Source: Blattamonas nauphoetae (taxonomy: Eukaryota; Preaxostyla; Oxymonadida). Taken from it: a DNA stretch of 21,331 nt. Positions 1 through 8,163 of the stretch are shown here, piece by piece; position 1 is the first letter of the stretch, and each line of letters begins with the position of its first letter. The stretch lies in assembly GCA_033064195.1 (NCBI GenBank), contig JARBJD010000708.1, forward strand, positions 1 to 21,331, given 5' to 3'. The notes under the pieces were generated by a model that searched no databases, was not told the origin of the DNA, and was given only the letters and a program-made list of their open reading frames with translations. Both the position numbers and the translations under genes were made by a program.

Positions 1-97
1 TGTGAAAATGAATGTGAGAGAATGAATGAATTGTGAGCTGTCCAAGCGAAAAATCATGAATTGGGAAGGTGTGATTACGAAACAATGGATGATCCTT

Positions 98-181
98 TCA
101 GATCTGCACGTATCCATTTGATCTGCGCGTATCCAAAAATGGATCTGCGCGTAGCGAAAATCGGATCTGCCTATACTTAAC
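98..181 (+). repeat. Left inverted array of a ~22-nt repeat
   Basis: Four units beginning GATCTG start at 101, 120, 142 and 164, so the spacings are 19, 22 and 22. The consensus is roughly GATCTGYGCGTATCC plus an A-rich spacer. The same array, inverted and with spacings 19, 23 and 22, lies at 1100-1184. The copies differ largely by C/T and G/A changes, which suggests an old pair of inverted ends. No target duplication is clear, so an element is inferred rather than proven. Confidence 0.65.
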
Positions 182-196
182 CGAGGTTCATCCTGA

Positions 197-708
197 GAAT
201 GCGATGACAGTCTGGGATCCAACTTACTGTCGGATGGAAGGACGACGAATCATAAGTCTCGTGAGTACATCGAAGTCGTGTTTCTCGGACGAAATCACGC
301 GGGAGTGTGGAGATTATCGATTCAATGCGACAAATACGATTGGCACTGTGTGATCTCATTAATTTCCACCTTTCAGACTTTGTTGTGATCGACTCGTCCC
401 AACTCGAACAATCCAAAACATCCAGTCATATCTCTCAGTCCTGGTCTTCAGAGTTTTGGTTGAACGGCGGAAAGTTGTATCAAAATGGGAAGGAAATCGC
501 AAATGGAAATCAAGTCTCAAAAGAAAACTTAGTTTTGACGTTTGAATTGGACATGAACAGACATACCCTCGTTCTGTTAGTGGACGGCCAGAGACAACCA
601 CAGTCACTCGCCAACATCCCGCAGAAGGTCAGGTTCGCGTTGTACATCCATTTCAAAGACAGATATGCTGACATTTTGAGTTTTGATAAGGTTTCTACTC
701 AGAAGTAA
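197..708 (+). CDS. SPRY-like domain protein, C-terminal part, two exons
   Basis: I read two exons, 197-347 and 377-708, joined by a 29-nt GT-AG intron. The first exon carries GVWRLSI and ends YDWH. The second opens with FVVIDSS and carries FWLNGGKLYQNGKEI, a LTFELDMN strand and a LVLLVDGQ strand. This alternation of beta strands with 'surface, label, ligand-pocket' turns resembles the SPRY-like domains common at the ends of oxymonad kinases and hypothetical proteins, recalled from memory and not searched. The frame is closed upstream by a stop at 194-196 and there is no good ATG, so the N-terminus is missing or lies on an unseen exon. The 3' end is TAA at 706-708. The fragment begins directly inside a repeat array and faces the gene end at 814-1090, which suggests a captured or truncated gene piece. 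The SPRY label is moderately sure; function is unknown. Confidence 0.55.
348..376 (+). other. Candidate 29-nt spliceosomal intron
   Basis: It begins GTGTGA and ends TTTCAG, with CTCATTAAT as a possible branch region. Removing it moves the upstream frame (codon start at 347) exactly into the downstream frame (codon start at 379) and makes codon TAC across the junction. Each flanking frame looks coding only on its own side. A simple frameshift would be the alternative. Confidence 0.5.
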
Positions 709-813
709 TGGTTCTCATTCATGTCATTTCATTCCCGAATGTTGTTTCAACATGTCTGTCGAATTGTTCAATTGATCGACGCAAACTGCCTTCCTTTCGT
801 CCAAACTTTCTTC

Positions 814-1090
814 TCAAACATACTTCAGTTTGTCGCAGACGAGTGCAATCAGCAGACACGCAACAAGCGGAACCAGCCAGCTCAGCAGCGACTTCATTTC
901 TGGTGACATCGCTTTCTTGTCTTTCGGATCTTCAGGTTCTGGCTCTGTCGGCTCTTCGGGAGAAACATACAGCGATTTCGGATGTGGAATGTGATCGTCT
1001 CGTTCATCCGCACAAACGGCGACTCTGATTCTGGATCTCGAACAATCGATTTGATTGTGTATGTTGTGTTGTGTGTCAGCAGCTTCCCAT
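814..1090 (-). CDS. Surface-protein C-terminus with membrane anchor (fragment)
   Basis: Read on the minus strand, a Pro/Glu-rich stalk (EEPTEPEPEDPKDKK) leads to MSPEMKSLLSW and then a hydrophobic span LVPLVACLLIALVC, followed by a short tail and a TGA stop at 814-816. An acidic stalk, an 'MS-EMK-LLSW' lead-in and one membrane helix are what I remember as the usual end of large oxymonad surface proteins with beta-helix repeats. No repeat domain is present upstream: within about 100 bases the frame enters the 22-nt array, so only the anchor is preserved. It converges on the SPRY-like piece with about 105 bases between their stops. No signal peptide or start codon is assigned. The anchor call is fairly safe; expression is doubtful. 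Confidence 0.5.
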
Positions 1091-1099
1091 CTCCAATCA

Positions 1100-1184
1100 G
1101 GGTATGTATAGAGACAGATCTGATTTTGTATACGCACAGATCTAAATTTGGTATACACACAGATCTGTCGGATATACACAGATC
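1100..1184 (-). repeat. Right inverted array of the ~22-nt repeat
   Basis: Read on the minus strand, units beginning GATCTG start at 1184, 1165, 1142 and 1120 and carry GTGTATAC-type cores. Order and spacing mirror the array at 98-181. The outermost unit contains the hAT target site GATCTCGT, so the hAT element inserted into this array after it was in place. Confidence 0.65.
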
Positions 1185-1188
1185 TCGT
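1181..1188. repeat. Target site duplication, left of hAT
   Basis: GATCTCGT directly precedes the CAGGG end of the transposon and recurs exactly at 4093-4100. Eight bases is the standard duplication length for the hAT superfamily. Confidence 0.9.
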
Positions 1189-1223
1189 CAGGGCAGATCC
1201 AACCACTGTCCTGACCATATTTC
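1189..1223 (+). repeat. hAT left terminal inverted repeat
   Basis: 35 bp starting CAGGGCAGATCCAACCACTG. It matches the reverse complement of 4058-4092 except at the third base. Confidence 0.9.
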
Positions 1224-1457
1224 ATTTTTTTGATCACTCGGTTTCCTTATTTTCGCCAAATGTTCACGAAACTCTGGTCGCAGACTGTTTCTCCCTCTCA
1301 TCCACTCCCCTCCGCTCGTCCAATTCAGCCCAACAAACCAAACGCAACAAATTCCACGATTTTGTTCTTCAGACGAACTTCACACTCTTCAGATGTTTGT
1401 TAAAAATACTACACACTCTACCCGAATCAAATAAGGAATATATTTTCCATCTCTGAA

Positions 1458-3342
1458 GTGGGATTGTTCTGTACTCACTGTATCTCTGTGCATGGACGCT
1501 TTGGTACTCGGCACAAAACGTACATTTCTCAGCCTGCCAAAACATTTCGTGGTCGGATTTTATGCGGCATTGCATGTCAGTTCAACACAGAACCAGTTTT
1601 TCCGACAGTGAGTTGGTATGTAGTGATACTGATCAAGAAATGGTCGCCTGTCCGGAGGAGTTCAAGAATGTTATCTACCAAAACAGAATCGCCGCTGCTT
1701 CGTACATTGCCTCGTCTATTCTTCCAGCAACAAGATTTCCTTCTCTTTGTCAACTTCTCGACTCCCGGACGAATGTCCCACAAATTTTTTCATCAGCTCT
1801 GACCAGTCCAAGGGTATACTGGCATGTGGTCGATAAATGGTGTTCTTCACAGACTACTCGACTTCAAATTTACCTAACATCCAATTTTCCATTCAGCTTT
1901 CTGCTTGATGGAACCACCGACAGCACAGGAACGAAACAAATCGCTTGTCACCTTCGTGTATTGAATGACAACAATCAACCATTTTCTATGCTACTATCAA
2001 TTCGCCCACTATTGAAAGAAGCAGATGGAAGAGCTCACTTCGATTTGGTTAACAGTCTTTTCGATGAGTTCGATCTTCCCGCAAACTCATTAGTTGGAAT
2101 CGGAACTGATGGCGAATCTACTATGACTGGGTTGGGAAATGGTCTCTGGGGCCGTCTCCTCAATCAATGGTCCTACATAATCCCTCTTCATTGTTCGTCT
2201 CACCGTCTCCAACTCGTGCTCATTCACACACTCTCTGTGGCTCCTCTCTGTCATACAGAGACTTCTAACGTCGTATCATTCTTTTGCCGTACATATCAAC
2301 CGATCACAATCTCGAAAACAACATCTCGGTGAAATTCAAGCCCAAAATGGAGGTGACAAACAATTGATCCCATATTCTGTTGCTACTCGCTGGTTCACCC
2401 TCTACATAACAGCTTCTACCGTGTTGAAGCACTTTCAATCATTATTCGACCTCACTCGCCTTGCAACCGATCCCCAAACACGTCAATTTGCTCATTGCTT
2501 TGGACCTGCCTCATATCTTCGCCTTTTTTAACTGTTCTGATCTTCAAACCTGGTTATCTCCTCTGCAAAGCTCTGCAGTCAGCCGACCTCAATTTCGTTT
2601 CAGTCGATTCCCTTCTTCAACATACCAGAGAATCCATACATTCACACATCGATCCATATCTTCTTATTAGCGATGCCATTGATTCTCTCTCTTCACAAAG
2701 TATCTTCCACCTCTTCACAAAGAGGAGTATATTACGATTTACCATGAATTGGAGGTTCTCATTAGGTCATTTACCTCATTTTTTGACCGGTATTTTCCAG
2801 CAGCTGGATTAACGTCTCTGATATGTGGATTCGCGCCAATACGCTGTCTCAGCCTCGAAAATCATTTCGAAAAGCGAAACACTTCACTCCTCCTCTGCGA
2901 CATCATCGACCAAGGACGACCGACGCCACTCTTTCCCGACGGCCCATCAATCCATTATTATCTCAACTTCTGTACAAAGTATCCTGATCTTAATCGATAC
3001 TCATCAATGAAGTGCTTATCATCATTCCTCTCTGAATCCTCATCAATAGCCCCGCCCCAAACCAAATTATTCCTTCGAGTTCTTCTTGTGCTACCATGGA
3101 CGACATGTGATGTTGAAAGGACGTTCAGCCACCTACGGAGACAAAAGGATGATCTAAGGAACGCCATTTCCGACCAACGTGTAGAGTCACGACTTCTACT
3201 CCAGAATACCCAACCTCATATTTTGAGTGCTGAACCCTTGACAACAGAAACTGCAGACCTTCGTAAAAATTCCTATCGTCCGAAAAAACTCTTCTACAAA
3301 CTACTTCAGGTGAAACTCATTTTTACGAGACGATCCAACTGA
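1458..3342 (+). CDS. hAT transposase with BED-like finger and hATC dimerisation domain, frame-broken
   Basis: This DDE-type enzyme would cut the hAT element out and insert it elsewhere, acting in the nucleus. The N-terminal part (about 1458-1620) has a FCTHC pair followed by TFR and RHCMSVQH, the layout of a BED/TTF-like zinc finger. The catalytic core lies at 1890-2230: FSFLLDGTTDSTGTKQ holds the first Asp, LVGIGTDGESTMTG the second, and PLHCSSHRLQLVL the conserved CxxH. A helical insertion follows (TRWFTLYITAS near 2380). The C-terminal hATC block, LPWTTCDVERTFSHLRRQK with DLRNAISDQRVESRLLL, lies at 3090-3200, and the stop is at 3340-3342. The frame changes about four times: near the TTTT run at 1558-1561, the TTTT run about 2282, the T6 run about 2524-2529, and around 2700. 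This could be decay or homopolymer error; introns fit less well. The relatives I recall are ZNF862/C17orf113-type hATs. Confidence 0.88.
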
Positions 3343-3556
3343 ACCGACTGCTCTTTCAATGTTGAACAGCTTTCAATCCACATTGGGTAAGGCGGAATAA
3401 CAACCATTGTCACGACTTTGTTCATTTGTTGATTGACGCTTCCATTATTTTGAAACATTAGAATTCGTTATTTGCCACAAATTTTTCGACATGAATGTGA
3501 AGAATCAAAAAAATGAATGACTAAGCACAATAATTCAAGAACGATCCCTTCATCCT

Positions 3557-3851
3557 ATGAATTATCCCAATGCGGAAACAATCATGTTTCGATGGTCGAT
3601 CAAACAACACCTGCGAATGAAAATGAGATCGAATGTGGGACGCTCGTGTTGCGTCTCAAAGTCGATTCGGAACAACATAACATGGGTAACCGTCCTCATC
3701 TATCTTGATGTACATTCAGTCGTATCCGAAGAAGGGTATGGTTGACTTTACTTGCTTTATTTGTCTGATTGATTCGTATTCCAGCGGAACTATTGATTCG
3801 CTGATTGAACCGGCGTGTCGAATCGACAGGATTGGAAATATTCAGTGTTAG
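3557..3851 (+). CDS. Unrecognised frame with a candidate intron inside the hAT element
   Basis: An ATG-started frame (MNYPNAETIMFRWSIKQ...) runs to 3735. There a 49-nt GTATGG...TATTCCAG segment can be removed, and the frame continues from 3785 (GTIDSLIEPACRIDRIGN) to TAG at 3849-3851. That gives about 81 residues. An overlapping frame from 3517 (VDQTTPANENEIECGTLVLRLKVD) also looks coding-like, so the true frame before the intron is uncertain. I recognise no family. It lies between the transposase stop and the right inverted repeat, so it is either a second element gene, a captured host exon pair, or chance. Confidence 0.3.
3736..3784 (+). other. Candidate 49-nt intron in the hAT element
   Basis: The donor is GTATGG and the acceptor TATTCCAG, with TGATTGATTC upstream of the acceptor as a possible branch site. 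Splicing at these points preserves an open frame (GG joined to C gives Gly). Confidence 0.35.
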
Positions 3852-4057
3852 ACTTCTGAACTGTTTGCTGCCGACTTTTCCTCATTGGATAAGGAGATAT
3901 CGCGAGTTGGTCAGACCTCCCCCCAATCGAGTTGTGGAATGAAGAATGAAAAAAAAGCACTGAACGGCAAATGTGATGTGAAGAGATTTCAACTTTGACC
4001 ACAGTTGAGATCACGCATACGCAGTGGAAAGAATTCTGAATGTGACAGAGAAAAGAC

Positions 4058-4092
4058 GAAATATGGTCAGGACAGTGGTTGGATCTGCCTTG
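4058..4092 (-). repeat. hAT right terminal inverted repeat
   Basis: Mirror of 1189-1223 over 35 bp with one mismatch. Confidence 0.9.
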
Positions 4093-4100
4093 GATCTCGT
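4093..4100. repeat. Target site duplication, right of hAT
   Basis: Exact second copy of GATCTCGT. Confidence 0.9.
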
Positions 4101-4704
4101 CCATGGAGCACGTATAATGTTTTGTTCTCACTAAGTTGTTTGGAAAAAGTGGAAAAATAATTGGTTTATTGAGAAATTGTGGTGGAAAAGTGAAAAAAGC
4201 AACGAAGCATCGTCCCCGATATGGACAAGGAAATTATGGTCTCTCCTGATCATCTTTCTCGACTCTGGTGACTTTTCACAATAACCTATCAGTCTCAAAT
4301 GCATCAAACTCCTACAGGCCTCGAAATACAATTCTCAATAAGTCGACAATCACTTCTCTTCCAAGTTTGATCCTCAATTGTTTCATGACGCCCCAGATCT
4401 GATTCTACTCATCATATATGACTTTAATGAATGTTTTAAACAATTTCGATGCCTTCTAAGTCGTGCCACGTTCATTATTGCGACAAGAATCAATTAGTGA
4501 TCAGATCTCCAACATCTCGCTCGCGATGACAGGATCTGTGGGAATATGGAGGCCGTTTGAGGAATCACGTTTGGAGACGACATTAAAGATGGGTGGATGG
4601 ACAAGAAACTTGGCTGGGCGGACTAAACAACGAAAACCTGACTGGCGAGTGCGAGTGTCAAACAAGATGGGAGCAATTGTCGGACGGAAAGAGGAACAAC
4701 CCCA
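4101..4704. other. No recognised gene
   Basis: Intermediate AT content. A plus-strand frame at 4463-4708 (WTRNLAGRTKQRKPDWRVRV...) is open for about 80 codons but has no recognisable motif, and minus frames here are similar in length. I see no repeat, RNA gene or terminator. Confidence 0.4.
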
Positions 4705-4881
4705 ATGAACCTTTTCAACCCCAATGAAAACAAGGAGACTTCTCTGAGTTGGCTGTTCGAAGACTCACCGGCGCATCTGATCCATATCTTCCCAAAGAAG
4801 GATCCCGAACGAATCTGGCAAGAACTTGAAAGACATTTCAACCCACAATTCCACACTGATTCTCAAGCTGCTACTCATTGA
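4705..4881 (+). CDS. Unrecognised 58-codon frame
   Basis: ATG at 4705 to TGA at 4879-4881, starting MNLFNPNENKETSLSWLFED and continuing with HIFPKKDPERIWQELERHF. The composition is protein-like (amphipathic, acidic and basic residues mixed), unlike the surrounding sequence. It could be a small protein or an exon belonging to the gene that starts at 5171; no splice signals that settle this were found. Between it and 5171 lies about 290 bp with a further open frame (4983-5174, containing NDVFVHETKEEKTVSQ) that I cannot place. Confidence 0.3.
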   Translation: MNLFNPNENKETSLSWLFEDSPAHLIHIFPKKDPERIWQELERHFNPQFHTDSQAATH

Positions 4882-5170
4882 TCTCTGTTGACTTCGTCCG
4901 TTTTGTTGTTGCTGTGAGTGCAGGAGAAGAAGACAAAGAAACCGGCCTCATCAAAACTGAACTGATGTGAATAAGCGAGAAAATGCCAGCTGTAATTGAA
5001 GATGGAATTAAACTGACGTCATTGAACGATGTTTTCGTCCACGAGACTAAAGAAGAAAAGACAGTCTCTCAAAACAATATGATCAAGTCAAGACGCATTT
5101 CTACGCAATTTGAACTGGAATCAACATTCTTCGTGATTATGAAAACAAACAATGGACAAGTGAACGTCAG

Positions 5171-6286
5171 ATGAACGCCGCAACGTCTTCATCATCAATT
5201 TCATACTTCACGCACTTAACAGCCTTTCCTCCTAATCCGAGATCCCAGGATCTGTTCAGCGACTCCCTCTTCCTCCTGTTCCTCAAGTCGCCTCTGCTGC
5301 ACTACCTCCACGCAGTCCTCTCCGTCTCGCTGCTACACCCACTCGGACCAAATGAACGCTCGCTCATCGAACAGTTTGTGGACGAGGACGGCGTCATCAT
5401 TCTGCACCGATTGTACTACATCGTGTTCTCCCCGCTGCTCGTCGGGTATTTGGACGTTCTGACGCAGCGTCAGATAAATTCGGACATCCTCAAGACACCC
5501 TTCTCGCAGCAATTCCTCGCCAGCTTCACATCGACACTCTTCCACATCCTCTCCTTCATCATGCTCTCCTTCGAGAACCTCACTAAGCAGCAGTCACTCT
5601 CGTCCTCGAAGGGGCACAAATCGGCAGGCCAGCTGAGGAAGGAATTCAAGTCCAAGTTTGATCTTCCGAACGTCTTCAAGAGCCCGACGAACAGCCACCA
5701 GACTCAGTCAGCTTCAGAATTCTTCACTCTTGTTGACGACAGCTATCTCCTCCTTCTGAAGAGAACGACCAGAAAGCTGAACTAGCACGTGTTCTCTCGC
5801 CGACTACTCGGACCAGTCTAACAGCAAGCCCGCCACTGCGACTGTTCAATCCGCGCCCGTACAGGTAGACTTGTTCTGAAATGAAGAAGAATAGTTCTGA
5901 AATGAAGAAGAATAGTTCAGAAATGAAAATGATTGTTCAGAAATGAAGAGGAATTGTTCAGAAGTGAAAATGATTGTTCAGAAATGAAGAGGAATAGTTC
6001 AGAAATGAAAATGATTGTTCAGAAATGAAGAAGAATTGTTCAGAATTGAAAAATGATTGTTCAGAAATGAAGAAGAATAATTCAGAAATGAAAACAAGTC
6101 AGGAATCTCCATGCAACCACTGAGAAAAGGTTCTCGGATGTACTGACGTTGCTCCTACATTCCACTAAATACAAATTCAACGAACAGATCACGAAGAAAT
6201 ATCTCAAATTCGAATGTCAAAGATCAAAGAGTGAGAGAAAATTATACATCAGGTTCATCCATACGGACAGCTGGGAATTTGTCTAG
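5171..6286 (+). CDS. Unrecognised helical host protein, spliced
   Basis: The first part starts at ATG 5171 with a Ser-rich leader and then strongly Leu/Phe-rich helices (LFLLFLKSPLLHYLHAVLS, ILHRLYYIVFSPLLVGYLDV, FTSTLFHILSFIMLSFENL), as in HEAT/ARM-type scaffolds or a membrane-associated protein. After about 5743 the better coding frame shifts (SEENDQKAELARVLSPTTR...). This may be a 71-nt intron at 5672-5742, whose GTCTTC donor is weak, or a one-base error. The unshifted frame ends at TAG 5783-5785. The shifted frame reaches 5864, where a GTAGAC donor follows ACAG. The last exon, 6103-6286, restores codon AGG and reads through TTEKRFSDVLTLLLHSTKY to TAG. The C-rich strand is typical of coding strands in this window. 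Length would be about 265-290 residues. No family is assigned. Confidence 0.6.
5865..6102 (+). other. Candidate 238-nt intron made mostly of a minisatellite
   Basis: The donor is CAG|GTAGAC and the acceptor AAGTCAG|GAATC. The split codon AG|G is phase 2 on both sides. The upstream frame meets TAG in the donor itself (5866-5868), while the downstream exon is open for 60 codons with no ATG of its own. That is what an internal exon junction should look like. Confidence 0.55.
5873..6095 (+). repeat. Minisatellite, ~20-21-nt units alternating as a ~41-nt dimer
   Basis: About eleven units of GTTCAGAAATGAAGAAGAATA and GTTCAGAAATGAAAATGATT. The two types alternate after the first two copies, so the higher-order unit is about 41 nt. 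Units differ by one to three bases. The array sits entirely within the candidate intron at 5865-6102. Confidence 0.85.
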
Positions 6287-6960
6287 TCAAAGCGCCATGA
6301 AAAACCAGCGCATTTTCCTAAACCTGCACAACTACGATAGTATTTCAGCGAGTTGACCAATCTTCACCACTATCCATTCGAGAACAGTTTGTGAGATGTT
6401 TCACATTTATAACTTTTGATTTCTAATTGTTCTGATGTGAGTCATGCAAAAGTTGGTGAAGATCTGTTCTCTGGTTCAGAAGATTATGATTCTCAACACC
6501 TGTTTTCAGGTATTGTTGTCACTTCGTTTTGTCTGACCACATGTATTCCTATGACAAAATGGGCGTGTGTGCGGGTTCAGAATGAAAAGCGAGTTTCGCA
6601 TCGCACTATTTCAAACATTCAAGTTTTTCAACAATAAACGCTTCAGCATGCAGTATGTCCTTCTGTGTGAGTCTTTTGTTGAGATTCTGATGCAAACCAC
6701 ACCGTTTTAATGTGAGACGGGACTTATAGTGCCCGGATAAACCCGATCAAAATTCATAAACTCGATCAAATTGTTTTTGAGAAATCAAGTTGATATAATT
6801 GCACTGATCTTGAAATTTGCATTTTATCTCACCACATCACAAATTTCGTGAGAGTTCTTCTCTAATATTTTAATGGTTTAGATCAAGATTGGATCCCACA
6901 TAAATGCGTCTCACGAGATTGACATTTCATGAAATGACAAAGATAGTTAGGATAAAAGAG
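6287..6960. other. Intergenic, no recognised gene
   Basis: The frame of the exon at 6103 continues past its TAG in a protein-like way (SKRHEKPAHFPKPAQLR, then another TAG, then YFSELTNLHHYPFENSL) to a TGA near 6393. This is noted as a genetic-code question rather than annotated. From about 6400 the sequence is AT-rich with frequent stops in all frames. Confidence 0.4.
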
Positions 6961-6968
6961 ATGAAAGA

Positions 6969-7860
6969 ATGATAGCAAAGAGTTATGGAGTAGTTGCTTC
7001 ATCTTTCACAGTTCGTTCAGATGAAGGCCGGTTGAGCTCGGTGGAGACAGAGTATGTCAAGTGGGAGTGGAAGGATTTAGAGGTGAGTCTATTGGAAATT
7101 GAGAGCCAGCGGGATGATCTGGAACAGTGGATGGAGAGAGGAGCTTTTTGGGCGAGTTTTGGAGTATTGGTTGGGAGTCGGAGTGGGCATTGTTGAAGGA
7201 GAGAACGAAAGAGATGGCTCTTTCATGCCCAGCCCAATCCCAGAAAGAACACTCTGGAAGAGTAGAGAAAGGGATAATTCATGAATGGAGAGGGTGAATG
7301 ACACACATTAGGACGTGCGGGAGGTTGCTTGCAGTTCCGAGAATGTGTTCAGGTCGACTTCGTCTGATTCATCTTTGACGTTCTCCGCCGACCAAGAGCG
7401 ACAGTGAGCGAGTCGTAAACGAGGTCCGGATGAGTGGGACACGTAGCCGATTCTAGTGGTGGCGGAGGACAGTTTGAACCAGTATTGCTTCATTCCGATA
7501 TTGAGAGAGTCGGGAACGTTCTATCAGTTCATGTCTTCATGATCTGCTGTCGGAGTTGGATGGCTGGAACCTAATGGTGAGAGGCTTCTGCGTGGGCAAG
7601 TTGAAGAGTGTGAGTGTGGCGCTGGTGTGGGAGTTAGAAGGTTCAGACTTTGCTGACAATGAGCTTTGTCGTTCATGAGCTCGAGGAGAAAATGATCGAG
7701 TTAGAGATGTACTGTTGTGGAGGGCGTTGAAAACTACTGACACAGGAGCATAAAGAAGAAGAATAAATGTGAAAGATTGAATAGAATGAAGAGGGGGCGA
7801 GAATGAACAATGGTTAAGCGGTGAAAGGAGACAACAAACTGATTCATCGACAAACAAAAT
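6969..7860 (-). pseudogene. Unrecognised minus-strand coding remnants
   Basis: The plus strand is G-rich here, so the minus strand has the C-rich look of coding strands elsewhere in the window. Minus-strand frames at 7537-7857 (FILLLYAPVSVVFNALHNS...), 7308-7493 (KQYWFKLSSATTRIGYVSHS...) and 7089-7304 are open but lie in different frames, with no recognised domain. Ser/His/Thr-rich composition and short hydrophobic runs recall the beta-helix surface proteins. A plus-strand frame at 6969-7196 (EYVKWEWKDLEVSLLEIE) is an alternative for the left third. The 8-kb element at 7902 lies just upstream of this minus-strand tract, so it may be one side of an interrupted gene. Confidence 0.25.
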
Positions 7861-7892
7861 TGCCCTCTGACTTCAGCACAAGACCATCACAC

Positions 7893-7901
7893 CTGCTCCT
7901 T
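7893..7901. repeat. 9-bp target site duplication, left
   Basis: CTGCTCCTT abuts the left inverted repeat and recurs exactly at 15876-15884. It would be 10 bp if the preceding C is counted on both sides. This length is typical of Mutator-like and foldback elements. Confidence 0.8.
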
Positions 7902-7917
7902 GGTCATCTCAATTTAA

Positions 7918-8031
7918 AGTTGGTTTTCTCGAGTGCAGTTGGTTTTCTGAACTGCAGTTGGTTTTCTGAACGACCGTTGGTTTTCTGAACGACCGTTGGA
8001 AATCTGAACGACCGTTGGAAATCTGCAAAAA
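7918..8031 (+). repeat. Six 19-nt iterons in the left TIR
   Basis: Units start at 7918, 7937, 7956, 7975, 7994 and 8013, with consensus NGTTGGTTTTCTGAACGAC. Units 5 and 6 carry GGAAATC instead of GGTTTTC. A partial seventh unit follows. Regular iterons at a transposon end commonly serve as transposase binding sites; that role is inferred here. Confidence 0.85.
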
Positions 8032-8083
8032 AAGTTGGTTTTTTTAAACCTTATCGGTGTGGATGTTTGATCAAAAACAAATT

Positions 8084-8163
8084 GTACAAATGGACGAGTT
8101 GGTAGATACAAAGACTTCCACTGTTGGGTCCCAGGTTCGAATCCCGGGATCTCCAACTTTTTT
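8084..8163 (+). ncRNA. tRNA-like Pol III promoter unit in the left TIR
   Basis: An A-box-like TGGACGAGTTGG at 8091-8102 is followed 43 nt later by a perfect B box GGTTCGAATCC at 8134-8144, then six T at 8158-8163, a Pol III stop signal. This is tRNA spacing. However, the acceptor strands do not pair (no GGAGATC to match GATCTCC), the anticodon stem is poor and the T stem has an A-C mismatch, so it is not a working tRNA gene. It reads inward from the element end. It may be a tRNA relic, a SINE head or a promoter for a small element RNA. Confidence 0.5.

Larger units (their letters stand above)
1189..4092 (+). mobile_element. hAT-superfamily DNA transposon, 2904 bp
   Basis: The ends are 35-bp inverted repeats with one mismatch (CAGGGCAGATCC on the left, CAAGGCAGATCC on the right when reversed). 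A perfect 8-bp duplication GATCTCGT flanks them. The interior encodes a hAT transposase in several frames on the plus strand, and a second, unrecognised intron-bearing frame lies downstream of it. The near-perfect ends and duplication argue for a fairly recent insertion, made into one unit of the 22-nt array at 1100-1184. With the transposase frame interrupted about four times, the copy is probably not autonomous as assembled, although several breaks fall in T runs. Confidence 0.93.

Noticed and set aside
85-100. A target duplication for the 98-1184 unit (CAATGGATG on the left against CCATGGAGC on the right of the hAT)
   Set aside because: The match is imperfect, and the right side is disturbed by the hAT insertion.
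708-1028. Plus-strand frames at 708-1028 and 721-906
   Set aside because: They are antisense to the surface-protein anchor, which has a recognisable stalk and membrane helix.
5873-6095. Relation between the intronic minisatellite and the 19-nt TIR iterons (both contain GTTCAGAAA)
   Set aside because: Only nine bases are shared and unit lengths differ (20-21 against 19), so chance is likely.
5873-6095. CRISPR-like array
   Set aside because: Units are contiguous with no unique spacers, and the context is eukaryotic.
8084-8163. A functional tRNA gene
   Set aside because: A and B boxes are present, but the acceptor and anticodon stems do not pair and the T stem has a mismatch, so only a tRNA-like promoter unit is reported.
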